Shown here: in pieces, positions 15,822-23,845 of the stretch | Position numbering within the stretch: position 1 is the first letter of the stretch | Layout: each line of letters begins with the position of its first letter | Assembly (NCBI RefSeq): GCF_006539185.1 | Contig: NZ_BJMN01000054.1 | Span: 1-64,000 of the forward strand | Direction of reading: 5' to 3' | Source of the DNA: Streptomyces gardneri | Lineage (GTDB): Bacteria > Actinomycetota > Actinomycetes > Streptomycetales > Streptomycetaceae | Length of the DNA: 64,000 nt | Position numbers and translations under genes: made by a program | Notes under the pieces: model-generated | What the model was told of the DNA's origin: nothing | Database searches by the model: none | What the model saw: only the letters and a program-made list of their open reading frames with translations

Positions 15822-17004
15822 CGGCAGAGCCCTGACGGCTCCGCAGGACGCGCCGGGCCACGGCGGACACGTGCTGCTCGTCAGGACCGTCGAGGATCCG
15901 GGCCATACGTCCCGTACGGAACAGCGCCGGCAGGGGCGTGTCCGGGCCGAGCCCGGCCGCGCCGAAGACCTGGACGGCCCGGTCCGCGACGTCCTGGAGC
16001 GTGCGGGCCGACGCCGTCTTCGCCAGGCCGACCTCCACATGGGCGTCGCGTCCGTCCGCCACCAGCGCCATCGCCTCGTACACGAGCGGCCGTGCCGTCC
16101 TCAGCGCCAACAAGGCTTCGAAGACGTGCTGTTGGACGAGCTGGTGGTTCGCGAGCGGTCCCCGCGTGCCCTGACGCGCCGCGGCGCGGTCGCAGAGGAG
16201 GTCGAAGGCCCGCTGGGCCTGGCCGAGCCACCTCAACGCTCGTAGCGTGCGGCCCAGTTGGAGACGCTCGCCCGCGACGACCAGGGCCTGTCCGGTGTCG
16301 CCGACGAGGTGATCCTCGTCGACCTCGACACCGTCGAACTCGATCTCGTACTGTCCGGTCGCGCCCAGGATCGGCAGCTCGCGCACGATCCGGAACCCTG
16401 GGGACTCGGTCGGCACGAGGAGGAGGGACAGACCGGTGCGGTCTCCGGCCGATCCGCTCGTGCGGGCGAGCACGGTCACGAGGTCCGCGTCGCCCGCGTT
16501 CGACACGAACCACTTCCGGCCGGTGACGCGCCAGCCGCCGCCGGACCGTCGCTCGGCCCGGGTCGCTGTGAGCGAAGGCACGGTCCCGGGCGTGTCCGGC
16601 TCCGTCATCGCGTAGCAGGTACGGAGATCGCCGGAGACCAGGCGCGGCAGGTACTCCGTGCCCACCCGTGCGGATCCATGACGGGACAGCATGGTCACGT
16701 CGAGCAGAGGCGCCGATCCGAGAGCCACGGGACCGTGATCACTGGCACCTTCGGCCTCGGCGATCGCCGCGTACGCACTCAAGGTCAGCCCACCGCCCCC
16801 CAGTTCGGCCGGCAGGGGGAGCGCCCACAGGCCGGACTCACGGGCCTCCCCGCGCAGTCGCTCCCGAAGGACTCGGGCGGTCGGACCACCGGCATCGAGA
16901 TCCGGCTCGGCGGGGAAGACGCGCTCGCGGACGAACGCGGAGACCTTCTTGAGCAGCAGGTCGGCATCCGCTGCGCCGTGATCCATTACGTCATGGTCCG
17001 TCAC
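15808..17004 (-). CDS. Acyl-CoA dehydrogenase family protein
   Basis: 398-residue FAD-dependent acyl-CoA dehydrogenase fold. Visible blocks: CYAMTEPDTPG near residue 130, the typical FAD/substrate loop; WRVTGRKWFVSNAGDADL; then an all-helical C-terminal domain with RALRWLGQAQRAFDLLCDRA. The start GTG 17004 is fixed by GGAGG about 7 nt upstream; the frame stays open to 17235. Its 3' end overlaps the convergent GH88-like gene by 14 bp. It is divergent from the CoA-transferase and acyl-CoA ligase genes, so the three likely form one acyl-CoA catabolic or modification module. Substrate chain is not predictable from sequence alone. Confidence 0.88.
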   Translation of the reverse strand: MTDHDVMDHGAADADLLLKKVSAFVRERVFPAEPDLDAGGPTARVLRERLRGEARESGLWALPLPAELGGGGLTLSAYAAIAEAEGASDHGPVALGSAPLLDVTMLSRHGSARVGTEYLPRLVSGDLRTCYAMTEPDTPGTVPSLTATRAERRSGGGWRVTGRKWFVSNAGDADLVTVLARTSGSAGDRTGLSLLLVPTESPGFRIVRELPILGATGQYEIEFDGVEVDEDHLVGDTGQALVVAGERLQLGRTLRALRWLGQAQRAFDLLCDRAAARQGTRGPLANHQLVQQHVFEALLALRTARPLVYEAMALVADGRDAHVEVGLAKTASARTLQDVADRAVQVFGAAGLGPDTPLPALFRTGRMARILDGPDEQHVSAVARRVLRSRQGSAVTPV

Positions 17005-17089
17005 TGTTTTCCTCCGTCTCGGGAACTCGACAGAACACGCGTCCGACTGCCTGCCCGTGGAAGTGGTCGGGCGTACCCGCTCCCCAGTT

Positions 17090-17124
17090 CCCGTGACCGT
17101 GAATTCCCCGTGACCGTGAAGTCC
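17090..17124. repeat. Two tandem 17-bp repeats in a divergent promoter
   Basis: CCCGTGACCGTGAATTC at 17090-17106 is followed directly by CCCGTGACCGTGAAGTC at 17107-17123, one mismatch, with a third partial CCCGTG after it. They lie in the 161-bp gap between the divergent acyl-CoA dehydrogenase and CoA-transferase genes, which is a natural place for regulator binding sites. Confidence 0.6.
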
Positions 17125-17165
17125 CCGTGCGACGGCCATCACCGCCGCGCCAGGAGAGGAGAGCC

Positions 17166-18953
17166 ATGGCGTCATCAGCGACCGCGCACACCGCGGTCCG
17201 CCGTCCGCTCGACACAGCCCGTCCGCTCGACGCACTGCGTTGTGACATCGGTGGCCCCGAGGCCCTGACCCGCGTCGTCTCCGACCATCTGAGGCGGCTC
17301 GGGGCGACGGCCCGGGACGACGGCCCGGGGGCCATCACGATCGGCGGCGGCGGGTTCGAGCCCGTCACGGCCCGTACCGCCTGGGGATCGGCCGGCTCCG
17401 GGATCGAGGACGAGGCGACCGCCCAGGCCGTCACCGGCGTGATGGCCGTCCACGGCCGCCGCCACGGGAGCCCGCGAGGCCTCGGCGTCGACTATCTGGC
17501 CACCGCCACGGGTGTGCTCACCGTCCAGGGTCTGCTCGCCGGGCTCATCGGACAGGCCCGGGGCGGTTCGCCGGCCCGCGTATGCACGACGACGGCCGAC
17601 CGAGCCGGGCTGCTCACCGTGTCCCAGTACCTCGCCGCGGCCGGAGCCGACGAGCCGGAAGCCGTCGAACCCGCGCCGGGCGGGCCGCCGTTCATCTCCG
17701 CCGACGGCGTCCTGTTCGAAGCGGAGACGCTCGACCCGGGTGCCTGGGCGGCGTTCTGGCGCGCCCTGGAAGCTCCCGCCGACGCGATACGAGCGGGCTG
17801 GCGGCCCTTCCAGTTCCGGTACGCCACCGCTTGCGCGCCCTTCCCCGTCGACCTGCACGACGTGACCCGTCGCCACACCTGGGCACGGATCCGACAGGCC
17901 GCCGCGCTGTCGGGAGCCGAGGTGTGCCGACTGCGTACGCTCGCCGAACGGGCCGGCGAGGACGACGGAGCCGATCCGTGGACCCTGCGCGCGCTGGGTC
18001 CGGGCCACCCGGCGACCACCACGGCCGCCACAGCGGACCGGCCGCTGGCCGGCCTGACCGTCCTGGAGGCGGGCCGCCGCATCCAGGCACCTCTCGCGGC
18101 CCATCTGCTGGGCCTGCTCGGGGCCCGCGTGATCCGGGTCGAGCCGCCGGGTGGTGATCCGCTCCGGGGCATGCCGCCCGCCTGCGACGGGATCTCCGCC
18201 CGCTGGCTCGCGCTCAACCGGGGCAAGGAGGCGGTGGAGATCGACATCAAGGCGCCCGGTGACCGCGGGCGCCTGCGCGAACTCGTGGCCGAAGCCGACG
18301 TGTTCGTCCACAACTGGGCCCCGGGCAAGGCCGCCGAACTCGAACTCGACGCCGAGCACCTGACCGCCGTGAACCCGTCCCTCGTCTACGCCTACACAGG
18401 CGGCTGGGCCGACCGGCTCGACGACGCCCCCATGGGCACCGACTTCATGGTGCAGGCCCGCACCGGTGTCGGGGAGGCCGTCCACCCCGCCGGTGAACCG
18501 CCCGTACCGTCCCTCATGACACTCCTCGACGTCCTGGGCGGCCTGCACGGCACCGAGGCCGTCCTCGCCGGCCTCCTCCTGCGCGAGCGCACGGGCCACG
18601 GCGTACGCGTCGACTCCTCGCTGCTCGGAGCGGCCGACACCCTCCTCGCCCCCGCCCTGCGACAGGCCGCTGCCGGCACCGATCCCCGGCGCCCCGCCGG
18701 ATTCCGGCACCCGCTCCGGACCTCAGACGGCTGGATCGCGCCCAGCGACACCAGCGCGGCAGCCGCCGCGGCGGACGACGTCTCAGGCATGTGCACCGAG
18801 GACGCCCTGGACCAGCTGCGCGGCCACGGCCTGACGGCCACCGCCGTCACCACCGACCTGTCCGCACTCCACCACGACCCGCGCCTGTCCGGCGAGATCA
18901 GCCGGGACGCGCACGGTGCCCCCGCCGTTCCCGACCCCTGGAGCTTCGCGTGA
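17166..18953 (+). CDS. Double-length type III (CaiB/BaiF) CoA-transferase
   Basis: 595-residue CoA-transferase of family III. The recognisable catalytic unit starts only near residue 300 (LAGLTVLEAGRRIQAPLAAH, then RVIRVEPPGGDPLR) and contains MGTDFMVQARTG, whose Asp occupies the place of the catalytic Asp in CaiB/Frc. The first ~290 residues look like a diverged second copy (SGIEDEATAQAVTGVMAVHG), as in other fused two-half members. ATG 17166 follows AGGAGAGGAG. The stop overlaps the GTG of the acyl-CoA ligase (GTGA), so the two are coupled. Role inferred: moving CoA between carboxylic acids for the neighbouring dehydrogenase. Confidence 0.85.
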   Translation: MASSATAHTAVRRPLDTARPLDALRCDIGGPEALTRVVSDHLRRLGATARDDGPGAITIGGGGFEPVTARTAWGSAGSGIEDEATAQAVTGVMAVHGRRHGSPRGLGVDYLATATGVLTVQGLLAGLIGQARGGSPARVCTTTADRAGLLTVSQYLAAAGADEPEAVEPAPGGPPFISADGVLFEAETLDPGAWAAFWRALEAPADAIRAGWRPFQFRYATACAPFPVDLHDVTRRHTWARIRQAAALSGAEVCRLRTLAERAGEDDGADPWTLRALGPGHPATTTAATADRPLAGLTVLEAGRRIQAPLAAHLLGLLGARVIRVEPPGGDPLRGMPPACDGISARWLALNRGKEAVEIDIKAPGDRGRLRELVAEADVFVHNWAPGKAAELELDAEHLTAVNPSLVYAYTGGWADRLDDAPMGTDFMVQARTGVGEAVHPAGEPPVPSLMTLLDVLGGLHGTEAVLAGLLLRERTGHGVRVDSSLLGAADTLLAPALRQAAAGTDPRRPAGFRHPLRTSDGWIAPSDTSAAAAAADDVSGMCTEDALDQLRGHGLTATAVTTDLSALHHDPRLSGEISRDAHGAPAVPDPWSFA

Positions 18954-20605
18954 CCGTCACCCTGACCGATCTTCTGCCCGCCGAACTCCGCCGCTCCTGG
19001 GTGATGGACGGCACCTGCCCCGACCTCGACCTCTACAGCCTCTACCGGGCGAGACAGATCGCCGACCTGCACCGCACCGCCGTGATCGATGACAAAGGAA
19101 AGCTCTGCTACACGGCCCTCGACCGCAAGGTCCGATGTCTTGCCGAGGGCCTGCGCGGGGTCGGCATCGGCGCCGGGGACGTCGTCGCCGTCCAGCTCCC
19201 CAACAACCGCAACGCCGTCATCGCGGATCTCGCCCTCGCCGCACTGGGCGCCGTCGCCCTCCCCTTCCCGGTCGGGCGCGGAGCCGGGGAGGCCGAGTGC
19301 CTCCTGCGCCGCGCGGAGGCGGTGGCCGTCATCGCCGCGATCGAACACCGCGGCCAGAACCACGCCACCGACCTCCAGGCCCTCGCCCCGGCGCTGCCCG
19401 CCCTGCGCCACGTGATCGCCGCAGGACGCGGCACCGCCCCTGACGGAACGATTCCGCTGGCGCAGCTGCTGAGGACCGACCCCACCGGATTCGTGCCTGC
19501 CCGACCCGATCCCGACAGTGCCGCACGCATCCTCGTCTCCTCCGGCTCCGAGGCGGAGCCGAAGATGGTGGCGTACTCCCACAACGCCCTGGCCGGCGGC
19601 CGCGGCAACTTCCTCGCCTCCCTCATGCCCGACGGAACCCCGCCCCGCTGCCTCTTCCTCGTCCCGCTCGGCTCCGCCTTCGGGTCGAACGGCACGGCCG
19701 TCACGCTCGCCCGGCACGGCGGCACCCTCGTCCTCCTCGACCACTTCACGCCCGAGGCCGCGCTCGCCGCCGTGAGGGAACACGGGCCCACCCACATCCT
19801 CGGCGTGCCCACCATGATCCGGATGATGCTGGAGGCCCTGGAGAAGACGGACGGTCCGCTGCCCGCCCCCACCGCGCTCGTCCTGGGCGGCGCGCCCCTC
19901 GACGAAGCCACCGCTTCGGCGGCGGCCGAGGCGTTCGGCTGCCCGGTCGTCAACCTCTACGGGTCGGCGGACGGCGTCAACTGCCACACGGGGCTGGGGC
20001 ATTCCGTGCCGCCCACCGACCGCTCGGGTGTCGTCGCCGGTCGCCCCGATCCCCGGGTCGCCGATATCCGCATCGCCGACCCCGACACGCACGAGCGGCT
20101 GCCCGACGGGCGGATCGGGGAGATCGTCTCGCGCGGACCGATGACCCCGCTCCGGTACGTCGCCTCCCCCGACCTCGACGCCCGCTACCGCACTCCGGAG
20201 GGCTGGGTCCGGACGGGCGACCTCGGCTTCCTCGACGGGGAGGGCGTCCTGCATGTCGTCGGGCGGCTGAAGGACATCGTGATACGCGGCGGCGCCAACA
20301 TCAGCCCCGCCGAGGTCGAGCGCGAACTCGTCTCCCATCCGCAGGTGCGGGACGCCGTCTGCGTCGGGGTGCCGGACCCGCTGATGGGGGAGCGGCTCGC
20401 CGCCTGCCTGGTGGGCAAGGGCTCCGAGGTCCCGACGCTGACGGAGCTCGGGGCGTACCTGGAGGAGGGCGGACTCGACCGGCACAAGCACCCCGAGCAC
20501 CTGCTCGTGCTGCCCGAACTGCCGCTCACCGCCGCCGGAAAGCCCGATCGCGCCGCGCTGCGGCGCCGGATCGTCGAGCGGGGAGCCGCCCTCGTCGAGG
20601 CGTGA
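18950..20605 (+). CDS. Acyl-CoA ligase (AMP-binding family)
   Basis: 551-residue ANL-superfamily adenylate-forming enzyme. Motifs: a P-loop-like SSGSEAEPKMVAYSH (the usual T-S-G-T-T-G is altered to S-S-G-S-E-A), NLYGSADG, RTGDLGFLDGEG, GRLKDIVIRGGANISP, and the terminal catalytic Lys in TAAGKPDRAAL. It should activate a carboxylic acid to its CoA thioester using ATP. The GTG start overlaps the CoA-transferase stop. With the CoA-transferase and the divergent dehydrogenase it forms a coherent acyl-activation and oxidation set. No carrier-protein partner is adjacent, so CoA rather than ACP is the likely acceptor. Confidence 0.88.
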   Translation: MTVTLTDLLPAELRRSWVMDGTCPDLDLYSLYRARQIADLHRTAVIDDKGKLCYTALDRKVRCLAEGLRGVGIGAGDVVAVQLPNNRNAVIADLALAALGAVALPFPVGRGAGEAECLLRRAEAVAVIAAIEHRGQNHATDLQALAPALPALRHVIAAGRGTAPDGTIPLAQLLRTDPTGFVPARPDPDSAARILVSSGSEAEPKMVAYSHNALAGGRGNFLASLMPDGTPPRCLFLVPLGSAFGSNGTAVTLARHGGTLVLLDHFTPEAALAAVREHGPTHILGVPTMIRMMLEALEKTDGPLPAPTALVLGGAPLDEATASAAAEAFGCPVVNLYGSADGVNCHTGLGHSVPPTDRSGVVAGRPDPRVADIRIADPDTHERLPDGRIGEIVSRGPMTPLRYVASPDLDARYRTPEGWVRTGDLGFLDGEGVLHVVGRLKDIVIRGGANISPAEVERELVSHPQVRDAVCVGVPDPLMGERLAACLVGKGSEVPTLTELGAYLEEGGLDRHKHPEHLLVLPELPLTAAGKPDRAALRRRIVERGAALVEA

Positions 20606-20614
20606 CGGCATGCA

Positions 20615-20649
20615 GGTGGGGAGGGCCGCCGACGGCGACCCTCCCCACC
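20615..20649. terminator. Bidirectional terminator hairpin
   Basis: Perfect 11-bp stem GGTGGGGAGGG / CCCTCCCCACC with a 13-nt loop, further extended by CATGC (20609-20613) and GCATG (20651-20655). It separates the convergent acyl-CoA ligase and metal-binding lipoprotein genes. Confidence 0.75.
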
Positions 20650-20665
20650 CGCATGTGGCCCGGGC

Positions 20666-21469
20666 TCAGCCCATGGCCTTCTTCAACTGGGCTGCCGCGT
20701 TGCGGTACACGGCGAGGAGATCCAGGTCCTCGCCCGGGTAGTTGACGATCGCGACCTGCTCGGCGCCCGAGTCGGGCAGCACCGTGCCCGTCGACATGTG
20801 CGCGTTGTCGAGGACGAACGCGGGCTTCTTCGCCGAGAGCGAGGCGAGCTGGGCGGGCGTGACCGGCTCGGGGCCGTACGTGCCGACCGTCGTGGCGCCC
20901 GCGAGTCCGGCCGCCCAGCCGGTGAACATCTGGGTGACGACAGCGGGGCTCTTCCCGCCCGGCCAGGCGGCCTCGAGCTCTCCGTTGAGCTTCGTGACCT
21001 CGCCGTCGAGCCGGGTCTTCCACTGCGCGGCGGTGTCCTTCGTACCGAACAGGCCACCCAGGCGCACGACCTCGGCGCCGGCCTTCGCCGGGTCGTTGTC
21101 GAGGCTCACCTCGACCAGCTTCGCCTTCGAACCGGCCGCCTCCTTGATCTTCGCGGCGTAGGGCTCGAACGGCGCGTAGAGCACGAAGTCGGCCTTCGCG
21201 ACGGCGGCCAGGTCCGACGGCTTCGGGTCGTAGTCGGGGGCGTGGTGCACCGACTGCGGCACGATCACCGTGATGTCCTCCGCCCCGGCGGCCTTGGCGA
21301 AGGCACCCTCCCAGGTGGTCGTCACGACCACCACCGGCTTGTGGTTCTTGCCGTCGGTCGTACCGGAGGAGGCGGCGTCCTCGCCGCCGCACCCGGTGAG
21401 CAGCGGCAGGGCCGCGCTCAGTGCGACGAGGGAAGCGATGCGGGCGTGACGGACGCGGGTGCGCGCCAT
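20666..21469 (-). CDS. Metal ABC transporter substrate-binding lipoprotein (ZnuA/AdcA-like)
   Basis: 267-residue lipoprotein: signal residues 1-26 with lipobox LLTGC (Cys-27). The body follows the cluster A-I metal-binding fold: VHHAPDYDPKPSDLAAVAKADFVLYAPFEPY around residues 74-105 (VHHAPDYDPKPSD, then FVLYAPFEPY) and VTQMFTGWAAGLAG in the middle. His-75/His-76 could be ligands. I do not see the long His-rich loop or the other canonical His of ZnuA, so zinc specificity is not certain; manganese or another cation is possible. Its start overlaps the permease 3' end by 52 bp, so it is the last gene of a three-gene ATPase-permease-binding-protein operon. Confidence 0.8.
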   Translation of the reverse strand: MARTRVRHARIASLVALSAALPLLTGCGGEDAASSGTTDGKNHKPVVVVTTTWEGAFAKAAGAEDITVIVPQSVHHAPDYDPKPSDLAAVAKADFVLYAPFEPYAAKIKEAAGSKAKLVEVSLDNDPAKAGAEVVRLGGLFGTKDTAAQWKTRLDGEVTKLNGELEAAWPGGKSPAVVTQMFTGWAAGLAGATTVGTYGPEPVTPAQLASLSAKKPAFVLDNAHMSTGTVLPDSGAEQVAIVNYPGEDLDLLAVYRNAAAQLKKAMG

Positions 21470-22296
21470 GAGCTGGTTCTCCGTTCAGGGATGAGATGAG
21501 CGGCGAGGACCACGGTCCCCGCCGTCAGGACGAGGACCGGGCCCGGAGGCCAGTCCAGCCACAGGGCCAGGAGGAAACCCGTCGCGTTGACGGCGACGCC
21601 GATGCCGACCGTCCACAGGGTGATCGACCACAGGGAGCGGCCGAGGCGGCGGGCGGCCAGTGCCGGCAGCAGGGTCAGGGCGTCGACGAGGAGTGCGCCG
21701 GTGAGCTTGATGGCCCCGGCGACCGAGACGGCGACGAGTACGAGAAGCGCGGTGGTGAGGAAGCGGACGGGTACGCCCGAGCACTGGGCGAGCTCGCGGT
21801 CGTACAGCAGCAGCGCGACGTCACGGCGCCGCCACCAGAACAGCGTCGGCACGGTCACGGCGAGCGCGCCGAGCACCACGAGGTCGGCGGTGCCGACCGA
21901 GAGGATCGAACCCCAGAGGAGGGCGAAGGCGCCCGAGGCGTTGACGCCGGAGACGGCGAGGAGGAGCAGCGCGGCGGCGATGGCGAGGCTCATCAGCAGG
22001 CCCATCGCCCCCGACAGGCCGGCCGGTGTCCGAGCCAGCGGGGCGACGCCCGCACCCGACAGGGCACAGGCCACGAGGGCACACGACATCGGATCGAGCC
22101 CGGTCAGAAGGCCGATGGCGATGCCCAGCAGTGCCACGTGCATCATCGCGAACCGCACCGGCATGATGTCGAGCCCGACGATCACCACTCCGATCACCGG
22201 CAGCCCGACGGCCGCCAGGAGCAGGGCCGCCCCTGCCCGCTGCACGGGCACGAGCTGGAGCATGGCGCCGAGATCGGCGGCCGCGAGCGCGTTCAC
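21418..22296 (-). CDS. Metal ABC transporter permease (ZnuB family)
   Basis: 292-residue integral membrane protein with seven to eight hydrophobic helices and the ABC-3 family pattern (GLDIMPVRFAMMHVALLGIA near the N-terminus, then KLTGALLVDALTLLPALAARRL). GTG 22296 is the start because it sits in a GTGA overlap with the stop of the ATPase gene. The 3' end runs 52 bp into the binding-protein gene. It forms the membrane channel of the importer. Confidence 0.88.
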   Translation of the reverse strand: MNALAAADLGAMLQLVPVQRAGAALLLAAVGLPVIGVVIVGLDIMPVRFAMMHVALLGIAIGLLTGLDPMSCALVACALSGAGVAPLARTPAGLSGAMGLLMSLAIAAALLLLAVSGVNASGAFALLWGSILSVGTADLVVLGALAVTVPTLFWWRRRDVALLLYDRELAQCSGVPVRFLTTALLVLVAVSVAGAIKLTGALLVDALTLLPALAARRLGRSLWSITLWTVGIGVAVNATGFLLALWLDWPPGPVLVLTAGTVVLAAHLIPERRTSSWRAPASVTPASLPSSH

Positions 22297-22928
22297 CGCA
22301 CCTCCCGCAGTCGCCCGGCGGCCATCTCCAGGACCCGGTCGCACCGCTCCGCCAGCGCCCGGTCGTGGGTCACGACCACGAGCGTGACCGGTAACGCGGT
22401 GAGCACGTCGGCCGCCTCCTCCTGCCCCTCGAAGTCGAGGGCGGCGGTCGGCTCGTCGGCGAGGAGCACCTGTGCGCCCGCCGCGACACAACCGATCGCC
22501 CGAGCCAGATACATCCGCTGCAACTGCCCACCGGACAAGGTGTCCACGGGCCTTGCGGCCAGGGCACCGACCCCGAGCCGTTCCGCGGCCTCAGCGGCCT
22601 CGGCCGGCGCCCCACCGCTCGCCAGGAGCTCGTCCCCGCGCAGCGGGAACCGTCCGGCAGCGGGCTTCTGCGGAATCCAGGCACAGGACCGGCGCCGCCA
22701 CGCCCACTCGGCGGCCGAGCGCGCTCCGCGCCCGCCGACCTCGATGGTGCCGCTCACCTGCCGGTGCAGCCCCAGGACCGCGCGCAGCAGCGTCGTCTTC
22801 CCGGACCCGTTCGTCCCGGTCAGCGCGATCCGCTCGCCGGCGGCGATCTCCAGATCCACCCCCGCCACGGCTTCGTTGCGGCCGTGCCGGCAGGCGACTC
22901 CGCGCATGCGTATGTCCAGTCCGCCCAT
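22293..22928 (-). CDS. Metal ABC transporter ATP-binding protein (ZnuC family)
   Basis: 211-residue ABC ATPase: Walker A GTNGSGKTTLLRAV near residues 35-48, signature LSGGQLQRMYLARAIG, Walker B VLLADEPTAALD and the switch His in VVVTHDRAL. ATG 22928 was chosen because the ABC fold begins immediately; the frame remains open to 23273, but that leader has no family match. First gene of the importer operon, coupled to the permease by GTGA. No clear Zur-type box is visible upstream; a different perfect dyad lies at 22988-23013. Confidence 0.9.
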   Translation of the reverse strand: MGGLDIRMRGVACRHGRNEAVAGVDLEIAAGERIALTGTNGSGKTTLLRAVLGLHRQVSGTIEVGGRGARSAAEWAWRRRSCAWIPQKPAAGRFPLRGDELLASGGAPAEAAEAAERLGVGALAARPVDTLSGGQLQRMYLARAIGCVAAGAQVLLADEPTAALDFEGQEEAADVLTALPVTLVVVTHDRALAERCDRVLEMAAGRLREVR

Positions 22929-22987
22929 CCTCTGCCTTTCGCCGCTGCCGTGCTGGTGCGGTGAAGGAGTCGTACGGGGGAGGCGTC

Positions 22988-23013
22988 GAGTTCCCGCGCC
23001 GTGGCGGGAACTC
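22988..23013. promoter_or_regulatory. Perfect 10-bp inverted repeat in the divergent promoter of the metal importer and DJ-1-like gene
   Basis: Arms GAGTTCCCGC and GCGGGAACTC are separated by 6 nt (GCCGTG). The site lies 60 bp upstream of the ATPase start and 58 bp upstream of the DJ-1-like start, so one regulator could control both. It could also form an RNA hairpin in the leader of either transcript. It does not resemble the AT-rich Zur box. Confidence 0.55.
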
Positions 23014-23070
23014 CGGACCTGCGCGGGCCGACGTCCTCTCCGGTCGCCACCCCGAGAACAGGAGCACCGC

Positions 23071-23799
23071 ATGAACCGCAGGCAGTTACTCTGCGCCACC
23101 ACCGCCCTCGGCGCCACGGGCGCCCTCGCGGGCACCACCGCCGTCCCCGCGTCCGCCGCCGAGCCGACCGGACCCGACGGACCGCTGCGCGTCCACGTCG
23201 TGATGTTCGACGGCGTCGAGGAACTCGACTTCGCCGCCCCGTACGAGGTCTTCTCCGCGTCCGGCTTCTTCACCCCGCGCCCGGTCGAGGTCCGCTACGT
23301 CTCGGCCACCCGCGCCCGATCGGTCACCGCCGCCTACGGCACGACTGTCCGCGGCCTCCATCCCTGGGCCCCCGACGAAGCGGACCTGCTCGTCGTCCCG
23401 GGCGGCGGCTACGCCCGCCGCGACAGCCCCGGGGTCTGGGCCGAACTCGACCGCGGCACCCTGCCCCGCGCCCTCGCGGCAGCCCCCCGCCCCGGTCTCA
23501 CGATCGCCGCCCTCTGCACCGGCGTCATGCTCCTCTCCGCCGCCGGCCTCACCAAGGGCCGCCCGTGCACCACCCACCACAAGGCCAGGCCCGACCTCCA
23601 ACAGCAGGGCGGTCTGCTGAAGAACGCCCGCGTCGTCGACGACGGCGACCTCGTCACCGCCGGCGGTGTCACCTCCGGCCTCGAACTCGCCCTCTGGCTC
23701 ACCCGCCGCGAGCTCGGCCCGGACACGGCCAACAGCCTGGAGAACATGCTGGAGTACGAGGCACGGGGCACGGTGTGGACGTCGGCGCCGGCCGGCTGA
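23071..23799 (+). CDS. Exported DJ-1/PfpI family protein
   Basis: 242-residue protein with an N-terminal export signal (MNRRQLLCATTALGATGAL; only a partial twin-arginine motif) ending near AVPASAA, residue 30. The mature part is a class I glutamine amidotransferase-like DJ-1/PfpI domain: VVMFDGVEELDFAAPYEVF, LLVVPGGGYARR, and the nucleophile elbow AALCTGVMLLSAAGL with the conserved Cys, followed by TTHHKARPDL. Relatives include isonitrile hydratases and DJ-1-like regulators lacking a DNA-binding domain; the exported location is less usual. ATG 23071 follows an AGGAGC sequence. It is divergent from the metal importer. Confidence 0.85.
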   Translation: MNRRQLLCATTALGATGALAGTTAVPASAAEPTGPDGPLRVHVVMFDGVEELDFAAPYEVFSASGFFTPRPVEVRYVSATRARSVTAAYGTTVRGLHPWAPDEADLLVVPGGGYARRDSPGVWAELDRGTLPRALAAAPRPGLTIAALCTGVMLLSAAGLTKGRPCTTHHKARPDLQQQGGLLKNARVVDDGDLVTAGGVTSGLELALWLTRRELGPDTANSLENMLEYEARGTVWTSAPAG

Positions 23800-23845
23800 G
23801 ACGCTTTCGGCCGCTGCTGTCGACGCCCACCACCGGAGCCGTCCG

